Notes: a model not told the origin generated them from the sequence alone. A stretch of 64,000 nt of DNA from Microbacterium sp. cf046 (GCF_900114345.1 NZ_FOZJ01000003.1:744001-808000), one strand, 5' to 3'; positions 25,027-34,329 are shown, counted from the stretch's first letter. A program made the numbers and translations.

Positions 25027-27285
25027 TCAGTCCAGCGCGACCGCGCGGTACAGCACCGCCTGATCGGGGTGCACGCGCGGAGATGCGACCCCGACAGTCG
25101 CGAGCACATCGCCGCGGAACCGCGCACCGGTGAAGCTGACGTCCACGCGGTCGGCGCGGTCCCAGTACTCCTGGGTGGCGAGCACGTCGGCGTCGCTCGG
25201 CTCGCCCCACCACGCGGGCGGGACCAGACCTGAGGGCAGCGTGCCGATGAAGACGGGCGTGACGTGGTAGACGCGATCCGGATCGAGCCCGCGCAGCTTC
25301 AGCGGGGCCGGCGGATCGGGGTGCGTCGTGTCCAGCACGGCGGCGGAGAAGATCGCCTCCGAGTCGTCGGCGGCCACCACTCCGTGGAGGTTGATCCGCG
25401 GATCCGGTGTGTCCATCCGCACGATCTCGCCGCCCAGAAGGAGAGCCCGATGCTCCTTGTGGAACTCGATCCAGCGCGCCAGCAGCGCGAGCTCGGCATC
25501 CGTCGCCTCACCGAGGTCCCACTCGATGCCGAGATGACCGAAGATCGCCGTGCTCGCCCGGAACGAGAGGTCCAGTCGGCGCCCGGTCGTGTGCGACCGG
25601 TCCGAGGCGATGTGCGCGCCGAGGTACTCGGGCGGGGCGAGCTGAGCGGTCCAGCGCATCATCGCCTGCCGGTCGTGCGGATCGCTGTTGTCGGAGACCC
25701 AGACCCGGTCGGTCAGCTCCAGGACGCCGAGATCGACGCGCCCGCCGCCCGACGAGCACGACTCGATCTCGAGGTCCGGGTGCGCGTCGCGCAGCTCCCG
25801 CAGCAGCCGGTAGAACGCCAGCGTCTGCTCGTGCACGATCGGTCGGCCGCCGTGGGCACGGTCACCGGCTTCGGTGAGATCTCGGTTGTGATCCCACTTG
25901 ATGTAGTCGATCGGGTATTCGTCCAGGAGCGCGAGCATCTGCGACTTGACGTGCTCGTATGCGCCGGGCGCCGCGAGGTTCAGCACCTGCTGGGCGCGAG
26001 ATTCGACCGGCAGCTCGTCGCGCGCCGCCATGATCCATTCCGGATGCCGGCGGGCGAGGTCGCTGTCGAGATTGACCATCTCGGGCTCGAACCACAGGCC
26101 GAACTGCATCCCCTTGGCTCGGACATGATCCACGAGGGGGTGCAGGCCGTCCGGCCACACGTCGGTCGAGACGACCCAGTCGCCGAGCCCCGCACGGTCG
26201 GTCCGGCGGGCGCCGAACCAGCCGTCGTCCAGTACGAAGCGTTCGATGCCGATCGCCGCGGCCTGGTCGGCCAGCGCGATCAGCTCGGCGGCGTCGTGGC
26301 GGAAGTAGACGGCCTCCCAGACGTTGAGCGTGACGGGCCGCTCCGCGGGCCGCGAAGCTCCGATCGCCCGCAGGTGGTCGTGGAACCGGTGAGCGATCTC
26401 GTCGAGGCCGTCGCCGTAGGAGCCGTAGACCCAGGGGCTCTGGTATTCATCGCCGTGCTCGAGGATCACCTCACCCGGCAGCAGCACCTCGCCGCCGCCG
26501 AGCACCTGCTCGCCGGTGTAGACGCGCTCCGCGTAGTGGCGGTGGTTGCCGCTCCATGCGGTGTGCACGGCCCAGATGCGACCCGCTGCGAAGCCGAAGC
26601 CCGGAGCGCCCGCGTGCAGGACGTAGGCGCTGTCGGCGGCGGTGCGGCCCCGGCGGTTCTCCCGCAGATGGATGCCGGCGCGCAGCGGCCCGCGCTGCGG
26701 GTGGCGCTCGAAGTTGTGCTGCCCTGTGAAGTCGAGCACCTCGGTCGCCTCGGCGGGCAGCGGGAAGCACAGTGAGACGTCGTCGACCGCGTAGGCGGCT
26801 TCCTGCTCGTTCTTCAGCGTCGCGCGGGTGCGGACCAGCCCGCTCGGCAGGAGCTCGAGTTCGAGGCGCAGCGACAGGATGCCCTGGTCGTCGGCGGCGT
26901 GGAAGACCGCGCGACCGGCATCCGAGACGACGACTCCATCGACGAGTTCGCCGTCGAGCTCGATCGAGGTCACGGTGAAGCGCGGCGACCAGCCGCGTCC
27001 GTCGGCCGAGCCGGCGATGCCCGGGCGGCCCGTCCATCCCGTGTGGTGCTCGGGCAGCACGGCGACACGCGGGGGAGACTCGACGTTGTTCGAGCCGATC
27101 ACCGGCACGCGGGCTGCACTCAGACCGAACAGCGCGTCATCGTCGAGTTCGCCGAGCTGCGCGCCCCAGTGCAGGATCGAGGGGAGCTTTCCGGCCCGGG
27201 AATCGACGATGAGCGAGACGCCTGCGCAGGACAGATGGAGGATGAGGTCGGGCGGAGCAACCATAGACGACCCATTGTCCGGCAT
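25027..27285 (-). CDS. GH36 alpha-galactosidase
   Basis: 752 aa. N-terminal beta-sandwich, catalytic barrel and C-terminal sandwich in GH36 order. The nucleophile Asp is in YIKWDHNRD and the acid/base Asp in RVWVSDNSDP, with the conserved SCSSGGGRVDLG between. It releases terminal alpha-galactose from melibiose, raffinose or stachyose. An ATG at 27285 gives the longest form; ATG 27264 (MVAPPDLI) is equally possible. No signal peptide is present, so it acts inside the cell on imported sugar. It is convergent with the AglEFG-like importer, whose cargo it probably processes. Confidence 0.92.
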   Translation of the reverse strand: MPDNGSSMVAPPDLILHLSCAGVSLIVDSRAGKLPSILHWGAQLGELDDDALFGLSAARVPVIGSNNVESPPRVAVLPEHHTGWTGRPGIAGSADGRGWSPRFTVTSIELDGELVDGVVVSDAGRAVFHAADDQGILSLRLELELLPSGLVRTRATLKNEQEAAYAVDDVSLCFPLPAEATEVLDFTGQHNFERHPQRGPLRAGIHLRENRRGRTAADSAYVLHAGAPGFGFAAGRIWAVHTAWSGNHRHYAERVYTGEQVLGGGEVLLPGEVILEHGDEYQSPWVYGSYGDGLDEIAHRFHDHLRAIGASRPAERPVTLNVWEAVYFRHDAAELIALADQAAAIGIERFVLDDGWFGARRTDRAGLGDWVVSTDVWPDGLHPLVDHVRAKGMQFGLWFEPEMVNLDSDLARRHPEWIMAARDELPVESRAQQVLNLAAPGAYEHVKSQMLALLDEYPIDYIKWDHNRDLTEAGDRAHGGRPIVHEQTLAFYRLLRELRDAHPDLEIESCSSGGGRVDLGVLELTDRVWVSDNSDPHDRQAMMRWTAQLAPPEYLGAHIASDRSHTTGRRLDLSFRASTAIFGHLGIEWDLGEATDAELALLARWIEFHKEHRALLLGGEIVRMDTPDPRINLHGVVAADDSEAIFSAAVLDTTHPDPPAPLKLRGLDPDRVYHVTPVFIGTLPSGLVPPAWWGEPSDADVLATQEYWDRADRVDVSFTGARFRGDVLATVGVASPRVHPDQAVLYRAVALD

Positions 27286-27315
27286 CCGATCGCGCGCGCA
27301 TAGCGGGCGCGGTCA

Positions 27316-27321
27316 TAGGGT
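27316..27321 (+). promoter_or_regulatory. Leaderless -10 for the P-type ATPase gene
   Basis: TAGGGT ends seven bases before ATG 27329. Confidence 0.5.
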
Positions 27322-27328
27322 GTGATCC

Positions 27329-29794
27329 ATGGATTCCGTGACCGCCGTCGACGCCACTCCCACGCCGGTCGATCCGGCTGTCGGACTGACGCAGGCCCAG
27401 GTCGCGGAGCGCATCGCGGCAGGCCGGACGAACGCGTTCACGGCCGACACCAGCCGCAGCGTCTGGAACATCGTCAGTGCGAATGTCTTCACGCTCTTCA
27501 ACGCGATCGTGGGCGGCTGCTTCCTGGTCCTGCTGCTGCTCGGCCGCTGGCAGGACGCGCTGTTCGGCCTCGCCGCGTTCGCGAACGCGATCATCGGCTG
27601 CGTGCAGGAATTCCGCGCGAAGGCGAAGCTCGACCGGCTCGCCCTGCTCAACGCGCCTCGGGCGCGGGTGCGCCGCGACGGCGAGGAGGTCGAGATCGCC
27701 CCCGCGGAGGTGGTGCTGGACGACATCCTCGTCCTGCGCGCCGGCGATCAGGTGCCCGCGGATGCCGTCATCGTCGACGGGCGTGCGCTGCAGATCGACG
27801 AGTCGATGCTCACCGGCGAGTCGGACGCGGTCGACAAGAGCAAGGGCGGTGAAGCACTTTCGGGTTCCGTCGTTGTCGCGGGCGAGGGCGACGCGCAGGT
27901 GACGCGGGTCGGTGCGGACTCCTATGCGAACAAGTTCGCCGGCGAGGCCAAGCGGTTCTCGATGGTGTCCTCGGAGCTGCGGACCTCGATCGACCGGGTT
28001 CTCAAGTGGGTCGGATGGGGCATCGGCCCGATCGGCCTGCTCGTGCTGAACGCGCAGATGATGGTCGCCGGCGGGTGGGTGCAGGCCTGGGAGAGCGGCG
28101 ACTGGGTGCAGGCGGTCGTGAACACGATCGCATCGCTGACGGCGATGATCCCGCTCGGCCTCGTGCTCGTCACCTCGATCGCATTCGCGGTCGGCGCTGC
28201 GAAGCTCGCGGGTCGTCAGGTGCTCGTCAACGAGCTGCCGGCGGTCGAGGGACTGGCCCGGGTCGATGTGATCTGCCTCGACAAGACCGGGACGCTCACG
28301 GGCGGCGATATCGAGTTCGACGGATCGCACCCGCTCGCTGGAGCGGGATCAGGCTGGGAGGCCACGCTGTCCTGGTACGGCGCGGCACCGGACGCGAACG
28401 CGACCGCGCGGTGCCTGCGTGAGCCCTTCCCCGCCACCGGACCGATGAGCGCGCAGGCGTATATCCCCTTCTCGTCCGCGCGGAAGTGGAGCGCCGTCTC
28501 GTTCCCGGGAACGGCGGGCACGTGGGTGCTCGGCGCTCCCGAGATGGTGTTCGGCGATGCCGCGTCCGATCCGTCCGGCGGGCTCGGCCGCACGGTGACG
28601 CAGCTCGCCTCGACCGGCCGCCGGACGCTCGTGCTCGGGCATTCGACGATCGCCCTGACCGATTCCGATGTGGAGGCCGAGCGGCTGCCCGACGGGGTGG
28701 TACCGGTCGTGGTGCTGACCTTCCGCGAGCAGGTGCGGCCGGATGCGGCGCACACGCTGGCGTACTTCAAGGCGCAGGGCGTCGGCATCCGGATCATCTC
28801 CGGCGACAATCCTCGGACGGTCGCGGCGATCGCGCGCGAGGTCGGACTCGACGTCGCCGAGGGCTACGACGCGCGGAAGCTGCCGGAGGACGACGAGCAG
28901 CTCGCCGACATCCTCGAGACGCACACCGTGTTCGGGCGGGTGACTCCCGAGCAGAAGAAGCGAATGGTCGTCGCGCTGCAGGCGCGCGGCCACGTCGTGG
29001 CGATGACCGGCGACGGCGTGAACGATGCGCTGGCGATCAAGACAGCCGACATCGGCATCGCGATGAACTCCGGTGCCGCCGCGACGAAGGCGGTCGCACG
29101 GCTGGTGCTGCTGGACGGGCAATTCTCGCACCTGCCCGACGTCGTCGCCGAGGGGCGGCAGGTGATCGCGAACATCGAGCGCGTGTCGATGCTGTTCCTG
29201 ACCAAGACGGCGTACGCGACCGGGCTGGCCATCCTGTTCGGCATCCTGGTGCTGGAGTTCCCGTTCCTGCCCCGGCAGCTCTCGATCACCGATGGGCTGA
29301 CGATCGGCATCCCGGCGTTCTTCCTCGCCCTCATGCCGAATTCGCAGCGGTACGTGCCCGGATTCCTCAAGCGATCGCTCAGCTTCGCCATCCCGGCGGG
29401 CATCATCATCGCGATCGCGCTGACCCTCTACACCCTCGCGGCGAAGTCGCTCGAGGTCGATCAGGCGCGGCTGCGCACCGGGTCGACGATCATCCTCGCG
29501 ATCGTCGGGATCTGGGTGCTCACGGTGCTCTCGCGCCCCATCAACCGCTACAAGGCCCTCGTGATCGGGGCGATGTTCATCGCGCTGGTCGCGATCTTCA
29601 CGATCCCGCTGTCGACCGAGTTCTTCCAGCTCGTCGACCCCGGAAAGGAGTGCGCGTACCTCGTCGCGATCGTCACCGTGCTGACGATCGGCGGGATCGA
29701 GGTCGTCCGCTTCTTCCATCGCCGCTACGTGGCCAGGGCGCTCGCCGCGGTCGCACCGCGTGGCGCTCAGGCGGCGGTGACGGCGTCCGTCTGA
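27329..29794 (+). CDS. Cation-translocating P-type ATPase (CtpE-like)
   Basis: 821 aa. The actuator motif LTGES lies near residue 163, the phosphorylation motif DKTGTLTGGD near 318, and the hinge MTGDGVNDALAIKTADIGIAM (in part) near 560; about ten membrane helices are predicted. There are no N-terminal metal-binding CxxC or CPC motifs, so it is not a copper/zinc P1B pump. The sequence resembles mycobacterial CtpE, reported as a calcium transporter; calcium here is an inference by family. The last 28 bases overlap the convergent gene at 29767. Confidence 0.88.
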   Translation: MDSVTAVDATPTPVDPAVGLTQAQVAERIAAGRTNAFTADTSRSVWNIVSANVFTLFNAIVGGCFLVLLLLGRWQDALFGLAAFANAIIGCVQEFRAKAKLDRLALLNAPRARVRRDGEEVEIAPAEVVLDDILVLRAGDQVPADAVIVDGRALQIDESMLTGESDAVDKSKGGEALSGSVVVAGEGDAQVTRVGADSYANKFAGEAKRFSMVSSELRTSIDRVLKWVGWGIGPIGLLVLNAQMMVAGGWVQAWESGDWVQAVVNTIASLTAMIPLGLVLVTSIAFAVGAAKLAGRQVLVNELPAVEGLARVDVICLDKTGTLTGGDIEFDGSHPLAGAGSGWEATLSWYGAAPDANATARCLREPFPATGPMSAQAYIPFSSARKWSAVSFPGTAGTWVLGAPEMVFGDAASDPSGGLGRTVTQLASTGRRTLVLGHSTIALTDSDVEAERLPDGVVPVVVLTFREQVRPDAAHTLAYFKAQGVGIRIISGDNPRTVAAIAREVGLDVAEGYDARKLPEDDEQLADILETHTVFGRVTPEQKKRMVVALQARGHVVAMTGDGVNDALAIKTADIGIAMNSGAAATKAVARLVLLDGQFSHLPDVVAEGRQVIANIERVSMLFLTKTAYATGLAILFGILVLEFPFLPRQLSITDGLTIGIPAFFLALMPNSQRYVPGFLKRSLSFAIPAGIIIAIALTLYTLAAKSLEVDQARLRTGSTIILAIVGIWVLTVLSRPINRYKALVIGAMFIALVAIFTIPLSTEFFQLVDPGKECAYLVAIVTVLTIGGIEVVRFFHRRYVARALAAVAPRGAQAAVTASV

Positions 29795-30204
29795 TCGGCG
29801 GCAGGGTCGCGGAAATACCGTGATCCCGGCGGTGTCCACAGTGCGAAGCCGATGAACGCGTACGCTGCCATCTCCGCCATGGACGTCCAGTCCCAGGTCT
29901 CGGTCGTGACGATCGTGACGATGTGCAGCACGAACTGCACGCCCAGGTAGATCGTCAGCAGCAGCCGGGCAAGGCGTCGCCCGCGCGCGACGCCGGATGC
30001 GATCGCGATCGTGAGCAGGCCGAACAGGATGACCGCCGAGCCCAGCAGCGACACCGGGAGGACCTCGGCGCGCGCGATGTCGTACCTGCTGAGCAGGACC
30101 AGGATGCCGATCGCGATGCTCGTCAGGCCACTGAGGTACACCAGCACGACCGCGATGCGCACGAGCACCGGCTGGCGTGCCGGGGGAGCGGTGGGAGCGG
30201 TCAT
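29767..30204 (-). CDS. Small four-helix membrane protein, unknown function
   Basis: 145 aa with four hydrophobic helices and short polar ends; no family was recognised. Its C-terminal codons overlap the 3' end of the convergent ATPase gene by 28 bases. TACAGT lies six bases before ATG 30204, so it is probably leaderless. Nothing in the sequence points to a substrate or partner. Confidence 0.7.
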   Translation of the reverse strand: MTAPTAPPARQPVLVRIAVVLVYLSGLTSIAIGILVLLSRYDIARAEVLPVSLLGSAVILFGLLTIAIASGVARGRRLARLLLTIYLGVQFVLHIVTIVTTETWDWTSMAEMAAYAFIGFALWTPPGSRYFRDPAADQTDAVTAA

Positions 30205-30210
30205 CCGTTC

Positions 30211-30216
30211 ACTGTA
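30211..30216 (-). promoter_or_regulatory. Leaderless -10 for the four-helix membrane protein gene
   Basis: Minus-strand TACAGT ends six bases before ATG 30204. Confidence 0.5.
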
Positions 30217-30247
30217 GCGAGCGATGCGACGTCGGCGGGCGAGACGC

Positions 30248-30919
30248 TCAGCCGCCGCAGCCCAGGCGCACCTGCATGCTCTTCATCGCGTCGATCTCGG
30301 CGGTCTGCCCCGCCTGGATGCTCTTCGCGACGGTGAGCACGCGCGGCTCCGCGCCGAGCTCGATGATCGCCTCCGCCATCGGGATGGCGCCCCCGTGATG
30401 TCGGATCATGAGCTCCAGGAAGAGGCAGTCCGCGTCCGGGCCGGTGGCATCGGCGAGCTCGGTCATCTCGGCATCCGTCGCCATGCCCATGGCCTCTCGG
30501 GCCTCCTGGTCGGTGAGCGGCTCCGCCGGATCGGCGGAGCCGTGGTCGTGTCCGGCATCCGACCCCGACATCCATGCCATCATCGGCCCGCCTGCCTGCG
30601 GGAGCCCCCACTGCACGAGCCAGTCGAACATCTCGCCGCGCTGTCCGGCCTGACCCGTGGCGATGTCGTACGAGAGCACTCGCAGCTCGTCGTCGTCCGT
30701 CTTGCGGTAGATCTCCATGGCCATGGCGATCGCCTGCGCGTGGTGCACCTGCATGTCCCGTGCGAATCCGGCCTCGGCCGAGTCGGTGCCCGGTGCGGCG
30801 GCGGGCGATGCCCCGAAGGTCGAGAACCGGCCGATCGCGAACGCCAGCCCCGCGATGGCGAGGCACGCCAGGACGAGGACGGTCCAGCGCCGCGGCGCAG
30901 CGGGCGCCTGGTCGGTCAT
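30248..30919 (-). CDS. DUF305 membrane-anchored protein
   Basis: 223 aa. One N-terminal membrane helix (residues ~13-33), then a DUF305 four-helix ferritin-like domain with FARDMQVHHAQAIAMAM and LFLELMIRHHGGAIPMAEA; the paired HH and Met residues are family hallmarks. DUF305 proteins are often linked to copper or other metals, but the role is unproven. It follows the DUF3105 gene by six bases, an operon pair common in actinobacteria. Two C-terminal-region Cys (near residues 166 and 221) could form a disulphide. Confidence 0.85.
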   Translation of the reverse strand: MTDQAPAAPRRWTVLVLACLAIAGLAFAIGRFSTFGASPAAAPGTDSAEAGFARDMQVHHAQAIAMAMEIYRKTDDDELRVLSYDIATGQAGQRGEMFDWLVQWGLPQAGGPMMAWMSGSDAGHDHGSADPAEPLTDQEAREAMGMATDAEMTELADATGPDADCLFLELMIRHHGGAIPMAEAIIELGAEPRVLTVAKSIQAGQTAEIDAMKSMQVRLGCGG

Positions 30920-30925
30920 CGCGTC

Positions 30926-31645
30926 CTACTGCTTGCCCGGCGCGTCGAGTGCGCCCGAACAGGAGGCGTTCGGCTCGGGTGCGTTCTGACTGCGCCAGTA
31001 CGCGGTGAGGAACTCCGTGACCCGCTCGTCGTCGGCCGAGTCGAGCTTCAGCTGGGCGTTCCACGCGCTCATCACGATCGGCGAATCCAGTCCCTCGTAC
31101 GGGGACAGCACGATGTACGACGAGGGGAGCTTGCTCTTGAGGGTGGCGAGCTCGGCGTCGTCGACGGCGTCCGCGTCGTATGTGACCCACACCGCGCCGT
31201 GCTCGAGGGCATGCACCGCGTTCTCGTTGGGAACGGGCTGGTCGTAGACCCCGCAGTTGAGCCAGATGGCGTTGTGGTCGCCGCCGACGGGCGGTGACTG
31301 CGCGTAGTCGACGGGTCCCTCGACGTGGTTCGCCGTGTTCTCGAAGGTCTCGAGGCCCTGGATCGACGAGCCGTCGCCGTCGCCCGGGTCGAGCGTGGGC
31401 GGAGGCGTCGGCGCGAACACGATCGACGCGATGATCGCGACGACGATGCCGACGGCGACCACGGACCCGACCGTCCACCACACGACCTTGCCGCGGCGGC
31501 GCTTGGCGAGCTGCTTCTGGTATTCGGCGAGCTTCTCCTGGCGCTTCTGCTCACGCTGCTGCTTGACGGTCTGCGCGATCTGCGCCTGCGTGGCGGGGTT
31601 GCCGCTCTGCTTCTTCTCGGTCGGGCGCGGGGGTGTCGGGGTCAT
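30926..31645 (-). CDS. DUF3105 membrane-anchored protein
   Basis: 239 aa. A Lys/Gln/Arg-rich cytoplasmic coiled-coil-like N-terminus (residues 1-50), one membrane helix (~52-75), then the extracytoplasmic DUF3105 domain with PPVGGDHNAIWLNCGVYDQP and ALEHGAVWVTYD; the His, Cys and Glu residues look metal-binding. Function unknown. It is first in a two-gene operon with DUF305, suggesting a shared surface metal-handling task (inference). Confidence 0.85.
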   Translation of the reverse strand: MTPTPPRPTEKKQSGNPATQAQIAQTVKQQREQKRQEKLAEYQKQLAKRRRGKVVWWTVGSVVAVGIVVAIIASIVFAPTPPPTLDPGDGDGSSIQGLETFENTANHVEGPVDYAQSPPVGGDHNAIWLNCGVYDQPVPNENAVHALEHGAVWVTYDADAVDDAELATLKSKLPSSYIVLSPYEGLDSPIVMSAWNAQLKLDSADDERVTEFLTAYWRSQNAPEPNASCSGALDAPGKQ

Positions 31646-31804
31646 GTGTGTGATCTCGGCTCGGGCGCCCGTTCGGAACGAGTGGGCTCGGATGCAAAAG
31701 GTGCTCCCATCCTATTCGAGCGCATGCGTCACGGTCTGTGAAGCCGCCGACAGGGCGACGCCGGGTGCCGCCTCCCGCGCGTCGGAGGACGCGGCGGCGT
31801 CCGG

Positions 31805-31831
31805 TATCATGGGGGTTGTCGAATCGATTCG
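31805..31831 (+). promoter_or_regulatory. Promoter and palindromic operator of the Bcr/CflA-type pump
   Basis: TATCAT (31805-31810) is a good -10. Ten bases on, CGAATCGATTCG (31820-31831) is a perfect 12-base palindrome covering the expected transcript start, the position for a repressor. No regulator gene is adjacent. Confidence 0.5.
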
Positions 31832-31914
31832 GGACGCTTCGACGATCTCCTCTGAGCGCCTCGCCGGACCACCGGTGCCGACGCTTCCCGCCGTGCCGCC
31901 GAAACGAAGATCCT

Positions 31915-33318
31915 GTGCTCGATACCGCGTCCATTCCCACCCAGAAAACCTCTCGCTCCGACGACGCCGCGACCACTCCGACCCCCGCCGCGCCCACGCC
32001 GCGTCCGACGGCGCCCGCTCCGCGACCGCCTGCGATGACCACCGGCGCGATCCGGACGCTCGGCAGCAACCCGGCCACCGCGCCGATCATGCTGCACCCC
32101 GGCGATGCGATTCCGCACCGCCGCCGGGTCCTCTACATCGTGCTGCTGGGCGCGCTGACGGCTCTCGGGCCGTTCACGATCGACCTGTATCTGCCGGCCT
32201 TCCCGGTGCTCGAGACGGACTTCCGGACCACGGCCGCCGTGATCCAGCTGACCCTGACCGGCACCATGGTCGGCTTCGCCCTCGGCCAGCTGATCGTCGG
32301 GCCGCTCAGCGACAAGGTCGGCCGCCGGGTGCCGCTGCTCGCGGTCACCGCGCTGCACGTCGTCGCGAGCGTCGCGGCAGCACTCGCGCCATCCATCGAG
32401 CTGCTGATGGTGGCCCGAGTCGGAATGGGGATGGGTGCCGCCGCGGGCGGTGTGGTGGCGATGGCGATCGTCCGCGACCTGTTCGGCGGCAAGCGGCTCG
32501 TGGTGATGCTGTCGCGACTGGCCCTGGTGTCGGGTGTCGCTCCGGTCGCCGCACCGCTCATCGGCTCCGCGCTCCTGGCGATCATGCCGTGGCGCGGGAT
32601 CTTCGTCGTGCTCGCGATCTACGGCGCGGTCATGCTCGTGTGCACGATCTTCGTGATCCCCGAGACGCTGCCGCGGGCTCGTCGCAGCGACAAGGGCAGC
32701 ACGACGGTGCTGCAGCGCTACCGGAGCGTGCTGAGCGACCGCGTGTTCATCGGCGCACTCGTGATCGGCGCGATGACCTTCAGCGGGCTGTTCTCGTACC
32801 TGTCGGCATCCTCCTTCCTGTTCCAGCAGTCGTTCGGCTTCAACGCCCAGCAGTACGGGCTCCTGTTCGCGGCCAACTCGCTCGGCGTCGTCGTGGGCGT
32901 GCAGTTCGCGTCGCGGCTGGCCGCGCGCTACGGACCGCAGTGGGTCATGGCGTACTCCACCGCGGTGCTGGTGATCGCCGCGTTCGCGATCATCCTGTTC
33001 GACCAGCTGGGCTTCGGCCTGTGGGGCACGGTCATCCCGCTGTTCGTGTTCATGACCGCGTGCGGATTCACGTTCCCGTGCGTGCAGGTGCTCGCCCTCG
33101 ACCGGCACGGCAAGGCCGCCGGAACCGCGGCATCCCTCATCGGCGCGACGAACTTCGGCATCGCGGGGGTGATCTCGCCCGTCGTCGGCTGGATCTCGCG
33201 GGACGCGGGCATCACCGCGACGACGATGGCGGCCGTGATGGCAGGCTGCGCGATGATCGGCGTGCTGGCACTGTGGCTCATCGTGCGTCCGCGCACGGTC
33301 GCGATGCTGACCCCGTAG
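31915..33318 (+). CDS. Bcr/CflA-type 12-helix MFS multidrug transporter
   Basis: 467 aa from GTG 31915. About 70 residues of Thr/Pro/Ala-rich disordered lead precede a 12-helix core with FTIDLYLPAFP in helix 1, motif A GPLSDKVGRRVPLL and the first-half ALAPSIELLMVAR. This is the Bcr/CflA drug-H+ antiporter group. A later start at ATG 32035 would remove much of the lead; GAAACGAAGA before the GTG supports the longer form modestly. Confidence 0.85.
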   Translation: MLDTASIPTQKTSRSDDAATTPTPAAPTPRPTAPAPRPPAMTTGAIRTLGSNPATAPIMLHPGDAIPHRRRVLYIVLLGALTALGPFTIDLYLPAFPVLETDFRTTAAVIQLTLTGTMVGFALGQLIVGPLSDKVGRRVPLLAVTALHVVASVAAALAPSIELLMVARVGMGMGAAAGGVVAMAIVRDLFGGKRLVVMLSRLALVSGVAPVAAPLIGSALLAIMPWRGIFVVLAIYGAVMLVCTIFVIPETLPRARRSDKGSTTVLQRYRSVLSDRVFIGALVIGAMTFSGLFSYLSASSFLFQQSFGFNAQQYGLLFAANSLGVVVGVQFASRLAARYGPQWVMAYSTAVLVIAAFAIILFDQLGFGLWGTVIPLFVFMTACGFTFPCVQVLALDRHGKAAGTAASLIGATNFGIAGVISPVVGWISRDAGITATTMAAVMAGCAMIGVLALWLIVRPRTVAMLTP

Positions 33319-33325
33319 GGGCGGC

Positions 33326-33814
33326 CTACCTGCGGACCGGCTGGAGCCGGAACAGTCGTGCCGTGCGACCCGAGTCCCGCTCGTATTCGCGGTAGTCCGG
33401 CCACTGCGCCTCCATGATCGCCCACGTGGCGTCGCGCTCGGCATCCGGGATCAGCGTCGCGTGGACGGCCATGCGTCGTCCGCGCACCGTGATCTCGGCA
33501 TCCGGGTGGGCGAGGAGGTTCGCGGTCCACGCGGGGTGCTTCGCTCCCGCCCAGTTCGTGCCCGCCACGATGGCCCGGCCGGATCCGTCGGGCGTGTACA
33601 TGAGCGGGGCGTCGCGGGGTTCGCCGGAGCGCGCGCCGATCGTGTGGAGCACGAGCGAGGGCACCACGACAGCGGTCAGCTGGAGGCGACCGCCCGTGAT
33701 CCGCGAGACGAAGCGCTCGATCCGAGGCAGGACGGTCGTCGCGAAGCGCCGGAACCACCGGGTTCGGCTGATCGGCGCGACCGCCGCACGGAAGGCATCG
33801 ACGAGACGGCTCAT
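33326..33814 (-). CDS. Deazaflavin-type (DDN) nitroreductase family protein, copy 2
   Basis: 162 aa. The core SLVLHTIGARSGEPRDAPLM, then YTPDGSGRAIVAGTNWAG and HPAWTANLLAHPDAEITVRG, is typical of the F420-dependent DDN/nitroreductase family with a split-barrel fold. It would bind F420 or a related flavin; substrate unknown. The ATG at 33814 overlaps the stop of its paralogue upstream in ATGA, so they are translationally coupled. It is about two thirds identical by eye to the copy at 33811-34329. Confidence 0.87.
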   Translation of the reverse strand: MSRLVDAFRAAVAPISRTRWFRRFATTVLPRIERFVSRITGGRLQLTAVVVPSLVLHTIGARSGEPRDAPLMYTPDGSGRAIVAGTNWAGAKHPAWTANLLAHPDAEITVRGRRMAVHATLIPDAERDATWAIMEAQWPDYREYERDSGRTARLFRLQPVRR

Positions 33815-34329
33815 GCGCCCACCATGCCCGCGGTGCTGGTCTCCTCCCGCACCGGCTGCAGTCGGAAGAGGCGCACGATGCGACCGGAGTCGCGTTCGTA
33901 GGCCCGATACCCCGGCCATTGCCGCTCGATGCGCGCCCAGATCGCATCGCGCTCGGCCGCCTCGATGAGCGATGCCCGCACCGGCATCCACGTGCCGCGC
34001 ACGGTGATCGCCGCATCCGGGTGTGCGAGCAGGTTCGCCGTCCAGGCGGGATGCCGGCCGCCCGCGAAGTTCGTCCCGGCGACGATTGCGCGTCCAGCCC
34101 CGTCCGGCGTGTACATGAGCGCGGCCTCGCGCGGCTCGCCCGAGTGCGCGCCGGTGGTGTGCAGGACGAGCGAGGGCACGAGCAGGCCGCTCAGCTGGAC
34201 GCGGCCGCCGGACACGACGCTGAGGAATCGTTCGATGGGGGGCAGTGCGACGGGCCCGACGCGGCGGAACAGGCGTGTGCGGGTCAGCGGCGCGATCACC
34301 GCCCTGACGACGTCGACGACACGGGGCAC
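33811..34329 (-). CDS. Deazaflavin-type (DDN) nitroreductase family protein, copy 1
   Basis: 172 aa from GTG 34329. Same motifs as the downstream copy: SLVLHTTGAHSGEPREAALM, then YTPDGAGRAIVAGTNFAG. The N-terminal helix region and a short tail (EETSTAGMVGA) differ. It is the first gene of the tandem pair and overlaps copy 2 by four bases. The pair arose by duplication and may form a heterodimer or cover two substrates (inference). Confidence 0.86.
   Translation of the reverse strand: MPRVVDVVRAVIAPLTRTRLFRRVGPVALPPIERFLSVVSGGRVQLSGLLVPSLVLHTTGAHSGEPREAALMYTPDGAGRAIVAGTNFAGGRHPAWTANLLAHPDAAITVRGTWMPVRASLIEAAERDAIWARIERQWPGYRAYERDSGRIVRLFRLQPVREETSTAGMVGA

Noticed and set aside
31335..33395. 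686-codon plus-strand frame through the DUF3105 and MFS region
   Set aside because: It crosses the DUF3105 gene antisense and the pump gene out of frame. The pump frame has clear transporter motifs and this one does not.
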